Positions 8,302 through 15,619 of a stretch of DNA of 47,440 nt are shown here, one piece after another. Within the stretch, counting starts at the first letter, position 1. Every line of letters starts with the position of its first letter. Below the pieces are notes generated by a model that made no database searches, had not been told where the DNA came from, and saw only the letters and a list, made by a program, of their open reading frames with translations. This DNA is from Gemmiger sp. An87 (lineage in GTDB: Bacteria; Bacillota; Clostridia; Oscillospirales; Ruminococcaceae), in contig NZ_NFHD01000027.1 in NCBI RefSeq assembly GCF_002159185.1, positions 1 to 47,440 of the forward strand, in the 5' to 3' direction. The position numbers and the translations under genes are program-made.

Positions 8302-8578
8302 ATAGAGGGGTGGGAAAGTATAATAAGTGAGAAGTTATCAAATTCAGGAGTACCTGTGTGGCACTGTCTTTAGTATACCCATTTTTCTTAATATGTCAAA
8401 TTGAAATGCCGGTTTTTTCTTTCCTGATTCCCTTTACTTTTGCGTTTTTGCTTTATATAATTAAGTGAACCCGCAAAATTCTTTTCATCTCTTTTGATTG
8501 TATAATTTCTCTATATTTTTTCTTAACTTTGTCAACTTTTTATGTCATTTTGATATCTGTGGGAAAGGAGCTGTTTTT
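8302..8578 (+). promoter_or_regulatory. AT-rich regulatory region before lrp-like gene
   Basis: About 280 bp of markedly AT-rich DNA between GC-rich genes. One promoter candidate is TTTACT (8433-8438), 17 bp, TATAAT (8456-8461); a second TATAAT lies at 8501-8506. The ribosome site GGAAAGGAG (8562-8570) fixes the downstream TTG start. No riboswitch fold was recognised. Such AT-rich DNA could be a binding area for the Lrp-type protein itself; that is inference. Confidence 0.5.
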
Positions 8579-9019
8579 TTGGACGATTTAGACAAAAAGA
8601 TTCTGATGCTTTTGGAACAAAATGCCCGTATGCCTGTGAAGGATATTGCCCGCCAGGTGGCCCTTACCAGCCCGGCGGTGTCCAGCCGAATCCGGCGGCT
8701 GGAGGAGCAGGGCGTGATTGCAGGGTACACCGCCCTGCTGCGTGACCCCCAGCGCCAGAGCAGTGTGGACGCACTGATCAGCGTGTCCATCGCACCGGCG
8801 GACCGGGACGAATTTCTCACCCTGGCCCGGGCAGACGCCCAGGTGCGCCAGTGCTTTCATGTGACCGGCAGCCACAGCTTTATTGTGAAGGTAAGCTGTG
8901 AGGGCATGCAGCAGCTGGAGCAGCTGATCACCCGATTCCAGCGCATGGGCCCCACCAGCACCCAGATCATTCTTTCCACCCCGGTGGAGCGGGGGTCTTT
9001 TTTCAGCCCGGCGCAATAA
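8579..9019 (+). CDS. Lrp/AsnC family transcriptional regulator
   Basis: 146 residues. The N-terminal helix-turn-helix begins LDDLDKKILMLLEQNARMPVKD and continues with LTSPAVSSRIRRLEEQGVI, the classic Lrp pattern. The C-terminal RAM/AsnC ligand domain covers about residues 65-146, with CFHVTGSHSFIVKV. The start is inferred as TTG 8579, 8 bp after GGAAAGGAG. The upstream ATG (8498) would add 27 hydrophobic residues unlike any Lrp protein. Regulators of this type respond to amino acids. The neighbouring DUF4358 lipoprotein gives no hint of the ligand. Confidence 0.9.
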   Translation: MDDLDKKILMLLEQNARMPVKDIARQVALTSPAVSSRIRRLEEQGVIAGYTALLRDPQRQSSVDALISVSIAPADRDEFLTLARADAQVRQCFHVTGSHSFIVKVSCEGMQQLEQLITRFQRMGPTSTQIILSTPVERGSFFSPAQ

Positions 9020-9143
9020 TCCGGGGGTCTGTTTCGTATTCCAGTCACAGGGGCAAACTTACGGCTGTTTTGGGCATACTTGCAGCAAAGGGCCGTTTTC
9101 TCCCGCCGCCGGCGGGACTGCCCATTGACAAAGGAGTGTTTTT

Positions 9144-9698
9144 ATGAAACGTTTATTTTCTATTCTGCTGGCCGGTGTTCTGGCCGCCGGTCTGGTGGGC
9201 TGCGCCTCCTCCGGCACGGATTCCGCCGCCAGCCATAGCCCCGCGGATTACACCGCCGCCCTGGCGGACAGCCGCACCGAGGAGGACAACAGCAACTACA
9301 CCATCTTCACCCTGGAGAACGGCGGCTACACCGCCAGCAAGGGGTACGCCGAGCATCTGGCCTCGGAGGCCATTGCCAGCCAGGGCCAGATGAGCCTTGA
9401 CGTGCTGGGCCTGTCCACCGAGGACGTGGAGAGTGCCGCCTACAGCGTGTCGCTGATGAATGTGAAGGCCTACGGCGTGGCCATTGTAAAGCCCGCAGAG
9501 GGCAAGACCGACGCGGTGAAGGAAGCCCTCTCCGGCTTCATCGAGTCCCAGAAATCCGCCCAGGAGAATTACCTGGCGGACCAGTACGCCATCGCCAAGG
9601 CTGCCAAGCTGGAGACCCTGAAAAGCGGCGAGGTGGTTCTGGTGATGTGTGAAAACCAGGACCAGGTATTCCAGAGCATTGAGACCGCGCTGAAATAA
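9144..9698 (+). CDS. DUF4358 lipoprotein
   Basis: 184 residues. The signal peptide MKRLFSILLAGVLAAGLVGC ends in a lipobox (LVGC, Cys 20), predicting a lipid-anchored surface protein. The body matches the DUF4358 pattern: a central AYGVAIVKPAEG strand, then a long amphipathic helix, then KSGEVVLVMCENQD. The function of this domain is unknown; it is common in clostridial lipoproteins. AAAGGAG precedes the ATG by 7 bp. The gene ends at a strong terminator. Confidence 0.85.
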   Translation: MKRLFSILLAGVLAAGLVGCASSGTDSAASHSPADYTAALADSRTEEDNSNYTIFTLENGGYTASKGYAEHLASEAIASQGQMSLDVLGLSTEDVESAAYSVSLMNVKAYGVAIVKPAEGKTDAVKEALSGFIESQKSAQENYLADQYAIAKAAKLETLKSGEVVLVMCENQDQVFQSIETALK

Positions 9699-9707
9699 CC
9701 CAAGCGA

Positions 9708-9763
9708 AAAAGGCTCCGGCCGCATTCCCCTTTGCAGGGTGCGGGCCGGAGCCTTTTGTTTTT
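9708..9763 (+). terminator. Intrinsic terminator of DUF4358 gene
   Basis: Arms AAAAGGCTCCGGCC (9708-9721) and its exact complement (9744-9757) enclose a loop with a small inner pairing, followed by GTTTTT. The A run at the left lets it also work for the convergent 50-codon gene. Confidence 0.85.
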
Positions 9764-9766
9764 CGC

Positions 9767-9919
9767 TCAGACGCTGTTTTTCTGGATGTAGATGCGCAGC
9801 GCCTGGATCAGCAGCAGCAAAACCCGGATGCTCAGCACCAGCACTGCAATCCCCAGTACCACCAGCGCCAGATTTACCAGCATAATCAAAAGTGTACCGA
9901 TTCCAAATCCAATGGACAT
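9767..9919 (-). CDS. Small hydrophobic membrane protein, 50 residues
   Basis: A 50-residue frame runs from an ATG preceded by AAAGGGGAAG. The protein is almost wholly hydrophobic from residue 4 to about 40 (TLLIMLVNLALVVLGIAVLV and onward), ending with a polar tail RIYIQKNSV. One long or two short membrane helices are expected. No family was recognised. It lies between the DUF4358 lipoprotein terminator and the glycosyltransferase promoter on the opposite strand. The good ribosome site and compact fit support a real gene, but conservation is untested. Confidence 0.55.
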   Translation of the reverse strand: MSIGFGIGTLLIMLVNLALVVLGIAVLVLSIRVLLLLIQALRIYIQKNSV

Positions 9920-9996
9920 AAACACTTCCCCTTTCCAGATGCAAAATCGCTGTTGCCTTTATCATACCATAACGTGATAAAGAGCAAAAGCCCACA

Positions 9997-10025
9997 TTGC
10001 CCGCTGGGCAAAAGTTTGTTATAAT
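9997..10025 (+). promoter_or_regulatory. Promoter of glycosyltransferase gene
   Basis: TTGCCC (9997-10002), 17-bp spacer, TATAAT (10020-10025). The distance to the ATG at 10071 is 45 bp. Confidence 0.65.
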
Positions 10026-10070
10026 GGCAAATGGATCAAAAATACAAAAGAGAAAGGCGGTTTTTCGCCA

Positions 10071-11060
10071 ATGAAAGCCACTGTGGTGATCCCCAACCTG
10101 AACGGGGCCGGCTGGCTGCGGGATTCCATCGAATCCGTCTGGGCCCAGACCATGCGGGATTTTGAACTGATCGTGATCGACAACGCCTCCACCGACGAAA
10201 GTCTGGAGATCGCCCGCAGCTATGTGGGCCGGGAAAACTATACTCTCATTGAAAACGACCGCAACACCGGGTTCTCCTACGCGGTGAACCAGGGCATCCG
10301 GGCTGCCAAGGGCGAGTTCGTAGCCCTCTTCAACAACGACGCCTTCGCCGAGCCGGACTGGCTGGAAAATCTGATCCGCGCCGCCGAGGCCGACGAGCGC
10401 ATCTTTGCGGTGAGCAGCCTGATGATCCGCCACTTCGAGCGGGAGCTGGCGGACGACGCGGGCGACTACGTGACCATTCTGGGCTTTGCCTGCAAGCGGG
10501 GCGACGGCATGAAGGCCAGCCGTTACGCAAAGCCCTGCCGGGTGTTCTCCGCCTGCGGCGGCGCGGCACTCTACCGCAAGAGCATTCTGGACAAGATCGG
10601 CCTGTTTGACGAGAACTTCTTCGCCTACTATGAGGACGTAGACATCAGCTGGCGGGCCAACAGCCTGGGCTACAAGAATGTTTACTGCCCCACCGCCAAG
10701 TGCTACCACATCTGCGGCGCCACTACCGGCGCGGTGCGCTACAACCCCTTCAAGAGCATTCAGAGCGGGCGCAACAGCATTCTTCTGCCCTACAAGAACA
10801 TGCCCATCCTGATGTTCCTCCTGAACATTCTGCCCCTGACGGCGGGCTATCTGCTCAAGGCTGCCATGTTCCGGCTGCGGGGCTTCGGCCCGGCCTACGG
10901 CCAGGGCTTCAAAGAAGCTCTGAAGGTGATGGGCAAGCTGGAAAAGCCGAAATTTCGCTTCAAAAACCTGCCCAACTACGTGTTTATCGAGCTGTGGCTC
11001 ATTGCGGACACCTTCCGCTACATCGTCTACCGGGTGCAGCGGGCCTTCCACATTCAATAA
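10071..11060 (+). CDS. Family 2 glycosyltransferase
   Basis: 329 residues, cytoplasmic or membrane-peripheral. The GT-A fold of the GT2 rhamnosyltransferase-like group is clear: TVVIPNLNGAGWLRDSIESV at the N terminus, VIDNASTDES, NTGFSYAVNQGI, and FNNDAFAEPDWL as the metal-binding DxD-like element. The late FDENFFAYYEDVDISWRA motif is typical of wbbL-like enzymes. It should transfer a sugar from a nucleotide donor during surface polysaccharide or glycolipid synthesis; donor and acceptor are unknown. It is monocistronic, with its own promoter and terminator, not inside a capsule cluster. Confidence 0.92.
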   Translation: MKATVVIPNLNGAGWLRDSIESVWAQTMRDFELIVIDNASTDESLEIARSYVGRENYTLIENDRNTGFSYAVNQGIRAAKGEFVALFNNDAFAEPDWLENLIRAAEADERIFAVSSLMIRHFERELADDAGDYVTILGFACKRGDGMKASRYAKPCRVFSACGGAALYRKSILDKIGLFDENFFAYYEDVDISWRANSLGYKNVYCPTAKCYHICGATTGAVRYNPFKSIQSGRNSILLPYKNMPILMFLLNILPLTAGYLLKAAMFRLRGFGPAYGQGFKEALKVMGKLEKPKFRFKNLPNYVFIELWLIADTFRYIVYRVQRAFHIQ

Positions 11061-11067
11061 GCGCTTT

Positions 11068-11098
11068 TCCCCTCGGCGTTCGCCGGGGGGATTTTTTT
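11068..11098 (+). terminator. Intrinsic terminator of glycosyltransferase gene
   Basis: Arms 11068-11078 and 11081-11091 form a GC-rich stem with a very small loop, followed by TTTTTTT. Confidence 0.85.
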
Positions 11099-11123
11099 GC
11101 TCCTTTTTCACCCGCCGGGAAAA

Positions 11124-11200
11124 TGACAAAAATATTTGTCAAAAGCAATTGACAATGATCCTTGTCATTGCTATACTGATAATGACAAAGATGCTTGTCA
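11124..11200 (+). promoter_or_regulatory. Promoter with three TGACAA-N6-TTGTCA operators
   Basis: Three inverted repeats with identical arms and identical 6-bp gaps lie at 11124-11141, 11150-11167 and 11183-11200. The promoter is TTGACA (11149-11154), 17 bp, TATACT (11172-11177). The middle operator overlaps the -35 and spacer, and the third covers the start region. The layout is a textbook repression arrangement for the XRE regulator encoded directly downstream. A lone TGACAG half-like site follows at 11204. Confidence 0.85.
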
Positions 11201-11242
11201 TTATGACAGGAATCTTTTGTAACAGCAAAGGAGGTCGAGGCT

Positions 11243-11455
11243 ATGCCGCTGGGAAATCGGCTCAAGGAGCTGCGGGCGGCCAAGTCGCTGAATCAGCAGC
11301 AGCTGGGGCAGCTGGTGGGGGCGTCCCGCCAGACCATCAGCCTGATCGAGCGGGGGGATTACAATCCCTCCATCACGCTGGCACTGCGCATTGCCCAGGT
11401 ATTCGAAACGCCTGTGGAAGAGGTCTTTTATCTGACGGGGGAGGAAGAGCAATGA
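11243..11455 (+). CDS. XRE-family repressor, single-domain HTH
   Basis: 70 residues, just one helix-turn-helix of the Cro/CI type: LKELRAAKSLNQQQLGQLVG, then SRQTISLIERGDYNPSITLALRIAQVF. It belongs to the short YgzD/YozG-like group that pairs with small membrane protein genes. AAAGGAGG precedes ATG 11243. The stop overlaps the start of the DUF3169 gene (ATGA), so translation is coupled. Three matching inverted repeats at its own promoter imply autorepression. Confidence 0.92.
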   Translation: MPLGNRLKELRAAKSLNQQQLGQLVGASRQTISLIERGDYNPSITLALRIAQVFETPVEEVFYLTGEEEQ

Positions 11456-12216
11456 AACCGAAAACCGAGAAAAAGAGCAGCTGGGTCTATGTGAAATTTG
11501 CGTTGATCGTCGTGGTGGCCGGGCTGTTTGGCGCAGCATGCAACATGATTACCGGAACCAATTTTGAGAGTTTTTCCCATCTTGGGGACTCTCTGAGCCG
11601 GGGGCTTTACGGTGCAGGTGTTCCGCTGCTGGCCTGCGGAATGCTTCTGGCCATTGCCGCCACCGGCCTGTATCTGGCGGCCAAAAAGCCCATGGCCCGG
11701 GCCGATGAGGACGACGAAGCCTACGAGCAGGCCAACCGCCGGCTCTGCCTGTCCATGATTCTGACCACCCTGGGCTTCCCCTGGTTCATGCTGACCATGG
11801 GTCTTTGCTTTTCCCCCGCCATGCAGGAGGAAAACCTCGCGCTCACCGGGCTGGGGTTGCTGCTTCTGATTGCTCAGCTGGTCTGGTTCTCTGCTCTGCA
11901 GGCCATCGTGATCAGCGCCACCAAAAAACTGTTCCCGGAAAAGCGGGGCAACGTGTTCGACACCAAGTTCCAGAAGGACTGGTACGCCAGCTGCGACGAG
12001 GCCGAACAGAAAACCATCGGTGATTGCAGCTATTTCACCTTCCGGATCATGAACATCCTTTATCCCATCGTCATGGTGGCGCTGTTCATGGTCGGGTCCA
12101 CCTGGACCATCAGCGCCCTGTGGTTCGTACTGCTGGGCGGACTGTGGCTGGTGCAGACTCTCGCTTATCAGCTACGCTGCTACTGGCTGCAGCACGTAAA
12201 ATCCCACCGTTCCTGA
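11452..12216 (+). CDS. DUF3169 family membrane protein
   Basis: 254 residues with about six hydrophobic segments (for example VKFALIVVVAGLFGAACNMI near the N terminus and IVMVALFMVGSTWTISALWFVLLGG near the C terminus). A charged middle portion reads ADEDDEAYEQANRRL. Similar proteins, grouped as DUF3169, commonly follow a small XRE regulator; their function is unknown. The start ATG 11452 overlaps the XRE stop by 4 bp. The CPBP protease gene starts 16 bp after its stop, so all three form an operon. Confidence 0.8.
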   Translation: MKPKTEKKSSWVYVKFALIVVVAGLFGAACNMITGTNFESFSHLGDSLSRGLYGAGVPLLACGMLLAIAATGLYLAAKKPMARADEDDEAYEQANRRLCLSMILTTLGFPWFMLTMGLCFSPAMQEENLALTGLGLLLLIAQLVWFSALQAIVISATKKLFPEKRGNVFDTKFQKDWYASCDEAEQKTIGDCSYFTFRIMNILYPIVMVALFMVGSTWTISALWFVLLGGLWLVQTLAYQLRCYWLQHVKSHRS

Positions 12217-12232
12217 GAAAGGAGAACTGACA

Positions 12233-13303
12233 ATGAAAACCAACTGGACCGCTGTCGAAAAACGGCAACTTGTGATTTTTGCCCTGGTGGCCTTCGCCCT
12301 GCCCTATCTGCTGGGCATTCTGATGGGCTTTGCCTACCATGCAGGCAGCAACGTGAAGGTCTTCCCCTCGGCCCAGATGTTCTACCCCGCCGCCGGAGCG
12401 ATTCTGGCCCTCCTGCTCACCCGCAGGGAGGACAAAACCCTTCCCCGCAAATTCTATTTCTGTTTCCTTGCCGTGACGGCGCTCATGGCCCTGTGCGCCA
12501 TTGCCAGCGCCATCGCCCCTTCCCTGCCCTGGGAGGGCGTCAGCAATGGCGTCATCATGGCGGGCAGCGTACTGTGCTGGGTCTTTTACTTTGCCGACGG
12601 CAAAGCCCGCCGCACCGCCTGGGGACTGCGGCTCAACCGCTGGGTATTCGCTGCGTTTGCGGTGTTCGTGGTGCTCTACGTTGCACGGCTAGCTCTGCTC
12701 AGCGGGCTGATGGTTCTGATCGACCCGTCCCTGGCTGCCAGCGAAAGCAGCAGCGGCGTCACCCCGCTGTATTTCACCATCATGCTGGTGAGTATGCCGC
12801 TGAACTTCCTGCTGGTATACACCGCCTTTTTCGGGGAGGAGTACGGCTGGCGCGGCTTTTTGCAGCCTCTTTTGCAAAAGCGTTTCGGCCTGCGGGGCGG
12901 CATTCTGGTGCTGGGCGTGGCCTGGGGCCTGTGGCACCTGCCCATCAACATCTTCTTCTACAGCCCTGCCACCTGGGGTCTGAGCGTAGTGAACCAGATC
13001 GTACTCTGCATCTGCTACAGCGTCTTCTTCGGCTTTGCCTATATGAAGACCAAAAGCATCTGGGCGCCGGTGCTGATTCACTTCTTTAACAACAACGCCA
13101 TTACCCTGTTCACCGATCCCAACGCCATCCAGAATCAGGTGCTGGACTGGACCAGCGTGCTGCTGGGCATGGTGGCCATGGCGGTGCTGTATCTGCCCTT
13201 CTTCGCCTCCAAGGTATTCCGTACCGGTCCGGTGGTGGAGCTGCCCCGCCCCGCAGAGGCACAGCCCGCCATCTCCGAGCAACCTGCCGAACCTGCACAA
13301 TAA
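12233..13303 (+). CDS. CPBP family intramembrane metalloprotease
   Basis: 356 residues, polytopic. The CPBP (Abi/CAAX protease) signatures are present: GEEYGWRGFLQ supplies the EExxxR motif, WGLWHLPIN gives the second conserved His block, and LIHFFNNN the third. The metal-binding glutamates and histidines appear intact, so it may be active. In bacteria such proteins process small peptides or act in bacteriocin self-protection and envelope signalling. GAAAGGAGAA precedes ATG 12233. As the last gene of the XRE-DUF3169 operon it may be the effector of that module; this is inference. Confidence 0.9.
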   Translation: MKTNWTAVEKRQLVIFALVAFALPYLLGILMGFAYHAGSNVKVFPSAQMFYPAAGAILALLLTRREDKTLPRKFYFCFLAVTALMALCAIASAIAPSLPWEGVSNGVIMAGSVLCWVFYFADGKARRTAWGLRLNRWVFAAFAVFVVLYVARLALLSGLMVLIDPSLAASESSSGVTPLYFTIMLVSMPLNFLLVYTAFFGEEYGWRGFLQPLLQKRFGLRGGILVLGVAWGLWHLPINIFFYSPATWGLSVVNQIVLCICYSVFFGFAYMKTKSIWAPVLIHFFNNNAITLFTDPNAIQNQVLDWTSVLLGMVAMAVLYLPFFASKVFRTGPVVELPRPAEAQPAISEQPAEPAQ

Positions 13304-13315
13304 CGCTGTTTTTCC

Positions 13316-13348
13316 CGCTGGGGTGCATTGCCACCCCAGCGCTTTTTT
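13316..13348 (+). terminator. Intrinsic terminator overlapping next promoter
   Basis: A 10-bp perfect stem (13316-13325 and 13332-13341) and TTTTTT end the XRE-CPBP operon. The -35 hexamer of the next promoter lies across its loop and right arm. Confidence 0.88.
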
Positions 13349-13356
13349 GCTATAAT
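13328..13356 (+). promoter_or_regulatory. Promoter of split lysO genes
   Basis: TTGCCA (13328-13333), 17-bp spacer, TATAAT (13351-13356). It is embedded in the preceding terminator. Confidence 0.75.
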
Positions 13357-13390
13357 AGGGAGAAGTTTCGCGGGATGGAGGGGACTCTTT

Positions 13391-13678
13391 GTGGATGTGA
13401 TCCTGATCATGTGTCTGGGCGTGCTGGTGGGCAGCCGGTTTTTCCCGAAGCAATACAAAAAACTTTGCGAGCGGCTGCAGGTGGTGTGTACCCTGGCGCT
13501 GATCTTCTGCATGGGCGTCATGCTGGGGCAGCGGCCGGGCTTTTTGCAGGAGCTGGGCCAGCTGGGGCTGCAAAGCCTGGTGTTCTGCCTGGTGCCGGTG
13601 GCCTTTTCGGTTCTTTTTGTGTATCTGCTCACCTGCCGTTTCATGAACGGGCGGGAAAAGCGCAACAAACGGAGGTGA
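13391..13678 (+). CDS. LysO-family transporter, N-terminal half
   Basis: 95 residues with three hydrophobic helices, starting VDVILIMCLGVLVGSRFF. It corresponds to the N-terminal portion of the L-lysine exporter LysO (YbjE, DUF340), which in E. coli is one chain of about 300 residues. GTG 13391 is chosen because GGAGGGG stands 7 bp before it. The second half is encoded 7 bp downstream in a different frame. A split arrangement of this family is, as far as I recall, common in Clostridia, so the pair probably forms a two-subunit exporter and not a broken gene. Confidence 0.8.
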   Translation: MDVILIMCLGVLVGSRFFPKQYKKLCERLQVVCTLALIFCMGVMLGQRPGFLQELGQLGLQSLVFCLVPVAFSVLFVYLLTCRFMNGREKRNKRR

Positions 13679-13685
13679 CCGGCTT

Positions 13686-14285
13686 ATGGTGATTCTGGCA
13701 GTAATCGCCCTGGTGGGCGGCGTTCTTTACGGGCTTTCCGGCCTGGAGCTTCCCCTGCTGACCCTGCTTACCGGTCACTCGGACCTGGTGCTGTATCTGC
13801 TCATGTTCCTGGTGGGCATCAGCATCGGCCTGCACGAGGGCATCTGGGCAAAGATCAAGCAATACCACATCAAGGCCTTTCTCATCCCCATCGGCATCAT
13901 TGTTGGCTCGCTGGTGGGCGGCGCGGTGTGCGCACCGCTGCTGGGCTTTTCGCTGGGCCAGAGCACTATGGTGGCCAGCGGTCTGGGCTGGTACAGCCTG
14001 GCCGGTGTGACCGTGGGCAATCTGGCCGGGGCGCAGCTGGGCAGTATTGCCTTTTTGAGCAACCTGATGCGGGAGATCTTCTCCTTTTTCGTGATCCCGC
14101 CCATCTCCCGCAAGCTGAACTACTACACCTGCATCGCCCCCGCTGCCGCCACAAGTGAGGACACCACCCTCTCGATGATGATCCGCTTCACCGACGAGGA
14201 AACCGTAGTGCTCTCGGTGTTCAACGGGGTGGTCTGCTCGGCCGCGGTGCCGCCGCTGATCTCGCTGTGTGCGGCGCTTTTGTGA
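13686..14285 (+). CDS. lysO: LysO-family lysine exporter, C-terminal half
   Basis: 199 residues, polytopic. It contains the diagnostic ASGLGWYSLAGVTVGNLAGA and LREIFSFF-like (LMREIFSFFVIPPI) blocks of LysO/YbjE. LysO exports L-lysine and toxic analogues such as thialysine by proton antiport. The start is ATG 13686 with ACGGAGGTGACC before it, overlapping the end of the N-terminal-half gene. The two genes share one promoter, and a long terminator hairpin follows. No lysine riboswitch was recognised upstream. Confidence 0.88.
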   Translation: MVILAVIALVGGVLYGLSGLELPLLTLLTGHSDLVLYLLMFLVGISIGLHEGIWAKIKQYHIKAFLIPIGIIVGSLVGGAVCAPLLGFSLGQSTMVASGLGWYSLAGVTVGNLAGAQLGSIAFLSNLMREIFSFFVIPPISRKLNYYTCIAPAAATSEDTTLSMMIRFTDEETVVLSVFNGVVCSAAVPPLISLCAALL

Positions 14286-14310
14286 GCAGTCTCTTTTGCA
14301 ATTGAAACAA

Positions 14311-14361
14311 AAAACCGGGCCGGAACGCTGGCAATTGCCCATGCGTTCCGGCCCGGTTTTT
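14311..14361. terminator. Bidirectional intrinsic terminator
   Basis: An 18-bp perfect stem (14311-14328 and 14343-14360) with A runs on the left and T runs on the right lies between two convergent genes and can serve both. Confidence 0.9.
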
Positions 14362-14367
14362 GTATGT

Positions 14368-15339
14368 TCAGTTCTTGTCGCCGCCAAAGCCCAGGGCAGA
14401 AAAATCCACCTTCACCGGCACATGATCTGGCGAATAGATCATCTTGCCCCGCCAGACTGACGCAGGCAGCGGTTCCACCGGCTCCTGCGGCGCTTCGGTA
14501 GGCTCCTGCGGTTCCTGCGGCGCTTCCTGAGGCGGATAGGCGCTGCTTTCCGGCGCGGCGGTCCAGGCCTGCTCCGGCTGCGGCTCTTCCGCCTGGGGCG
14601 CAGGCTGCCGGTCCGGTTCCGGTTCGCCAGTCTCCTCCTGCGCCGCCTGCCGGGCCTCAAAGGCCTTGTTCTCCTCCAGCGCGGCCATCAGCTCTTCTTC
14701 GGTGAGCGCCCCCTGATCCGGCTGCTCAAAGCCGCCGAAGGTCTCCGGCTGCGGCTCTGCCACTTCCGGCTGTTCCGGCTGCGCCTGGGCGGGCATGGGC
14801 AGTTCCTGGGCCACCCGTTCCATAGCCGAGCAATCCGCCGGAAGATCGGTCATGCTGTGGCCATAGTGGGCAAACAGCACCTGGCCGCCTTCGTTCAGCA
14901 CCAGAGTAAGAGGCAGCTGATTCAGCTCGTTCTTGGCCGGGGAGTATCCCTGCTGGCGGGCCTGCTTGATGATGCGCATACCATCCAGCGAATAGCAGCG
15001 CAGCATACCATGCTTCTGGGGAATCTGGAAATAATCGTACAGTGCACCCTCTGCGTCGCAGATCAGTTCAAAGGGCAGCGACCCCTTCGGCGCGGCCTTG
15101 GCAATGGTCTCCGGCCGGGAGCGCACCACGCAAGCCAGCCGAACGCTGCGCAGCGCGTAAATGGTCTCCAGATACTGGGTGATGAAATGCCGGGTGATGG
15201 GGTGCCCGAAGTTGGGCAGAAACACCAGTACCACCGGCTTGTCCCCCTGCAGAAAACCGTAGAAGCTTTTCTGCGGTTCATAAGGGGTATCGTAGGAAAA
15301 CGCCGGGATCTTATCACCGGCCTTTAAACGCTTGGCCAT
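14368..15339 (-). CDS. Peroxiredoxin-like thioredoxin-fold protein without active-site cysteines, acidic Pro-rich tail
   Basis: 323 residues. Residues 1-160 follow the AhpC/TSA layout: LKAGDKIPAFSYDTP, then VVLVFLPNFGHPITRHF where active members carry a (G)CPxC or TxxC motif. His and Thr replace the cysteines, so peroxidase activity is unlikely. Residues 165-300 are low-complexity, rich in Pro, Glu, Gln and Ala (PQEAPQEPQEPTEAPQEPVE). The chain ends in an ordered-looking YSPDHVPVKVDFSALGFGG. No signal peptide is seen. ATG 15339 was chosen because GAAGGAG lies 10 bp upstream; the earlier ATG is only 1 bp from it. The role is unknown. Confidence 0.8.
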   Translation of the reverse strand: MAKRLKAGDKIPAFSYDTPYEPQKSFYGFLQGDKPVVLVFLPNFGHPITRHFITQYLETIYALRSVRLACVVRSRPETIAKAAPKGSLPFELICDAEGALYDYFQIPQKHGMLRCYSLDGMRIIKQARQQGYSPAKNELNQLPLTLVLNEGGQVLFAHYGHSMTDLPADCSAMERVAQELPMPAQAQPEQPEVAEPQPETFGGFEQPDQGALTEEELMAALEENKAFEARQAAQEETGEPEPDRQPAPQAEEPQPEQAWTAAPESSAYPPQEAPQEPQEPTEAPQEPVEPLPASVWRGKMIYSPDHVPVKVDFSALGFGGDKN

Positions 15340-15426
15340 GCAAGTCATACTCCTTCAACATCCGGCACCAAGGCCGGTGCAAAATCACAAAGATGCAGCA
15401 ACGCCCACGCGCTGCCGCTTTAAACT

Positions 15427-15456
15427 ATTGTAGCACAACCGCCCCGGCTCCTGCAA
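15427..15456 (-). promoter_or_regulatory. Promoter of cysteine-less peroxiredoxin-like gene
   Basis: On the minus strand, TTGCAG (15451-15456), an 18-bp spacer and TACAAT (15427-15432) preceded by TGC give an extended -10 promoter. Confidence 0.5.
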
Positions 15457-15528
15457 TGGCAGGCTCTGCCGGGCACCTGTAAAACTTTTGTGTGGAGCTC
15501 TGCCCGCAGCGCCGCAAGGGAAAAGATG

Positions 15529-15537
15529 TGCTATAAT
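15529..15537 (+). promoter_or_regulatory. Extended -10 promoter of LUD gene
   Basis: TGCTATAAT at 15529-15537 is a perfect extended -10 element. The -35 region is poor. The start codon is about 80 bp downstream. Confidence 0.6.
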
Positions 15538-15619
15538 AAAGAAAAACTGTTCAAGCCCATTAGCCGGTGCAACGCAAAACGACGCCGGCTTTGGGCAAGC
15601 TGTTGAAGGAGGAATTCTC

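Noticed and set aside
8498-8578. N-terminal extension of the Lrp-type protein from ATG 8498
   Set aside because: The 27 extra residues are hydrophobic and unlike Lrp proteins, no ribosome site precedes that ATG, and a strong one precedes TTG 8579.
13391-14285. Frameshifted lysO pseudogene
   Set aside because: Each half has its own good ribosome site and start codon, and the split falls in a natural loop; two intact genes is the simpler reading.
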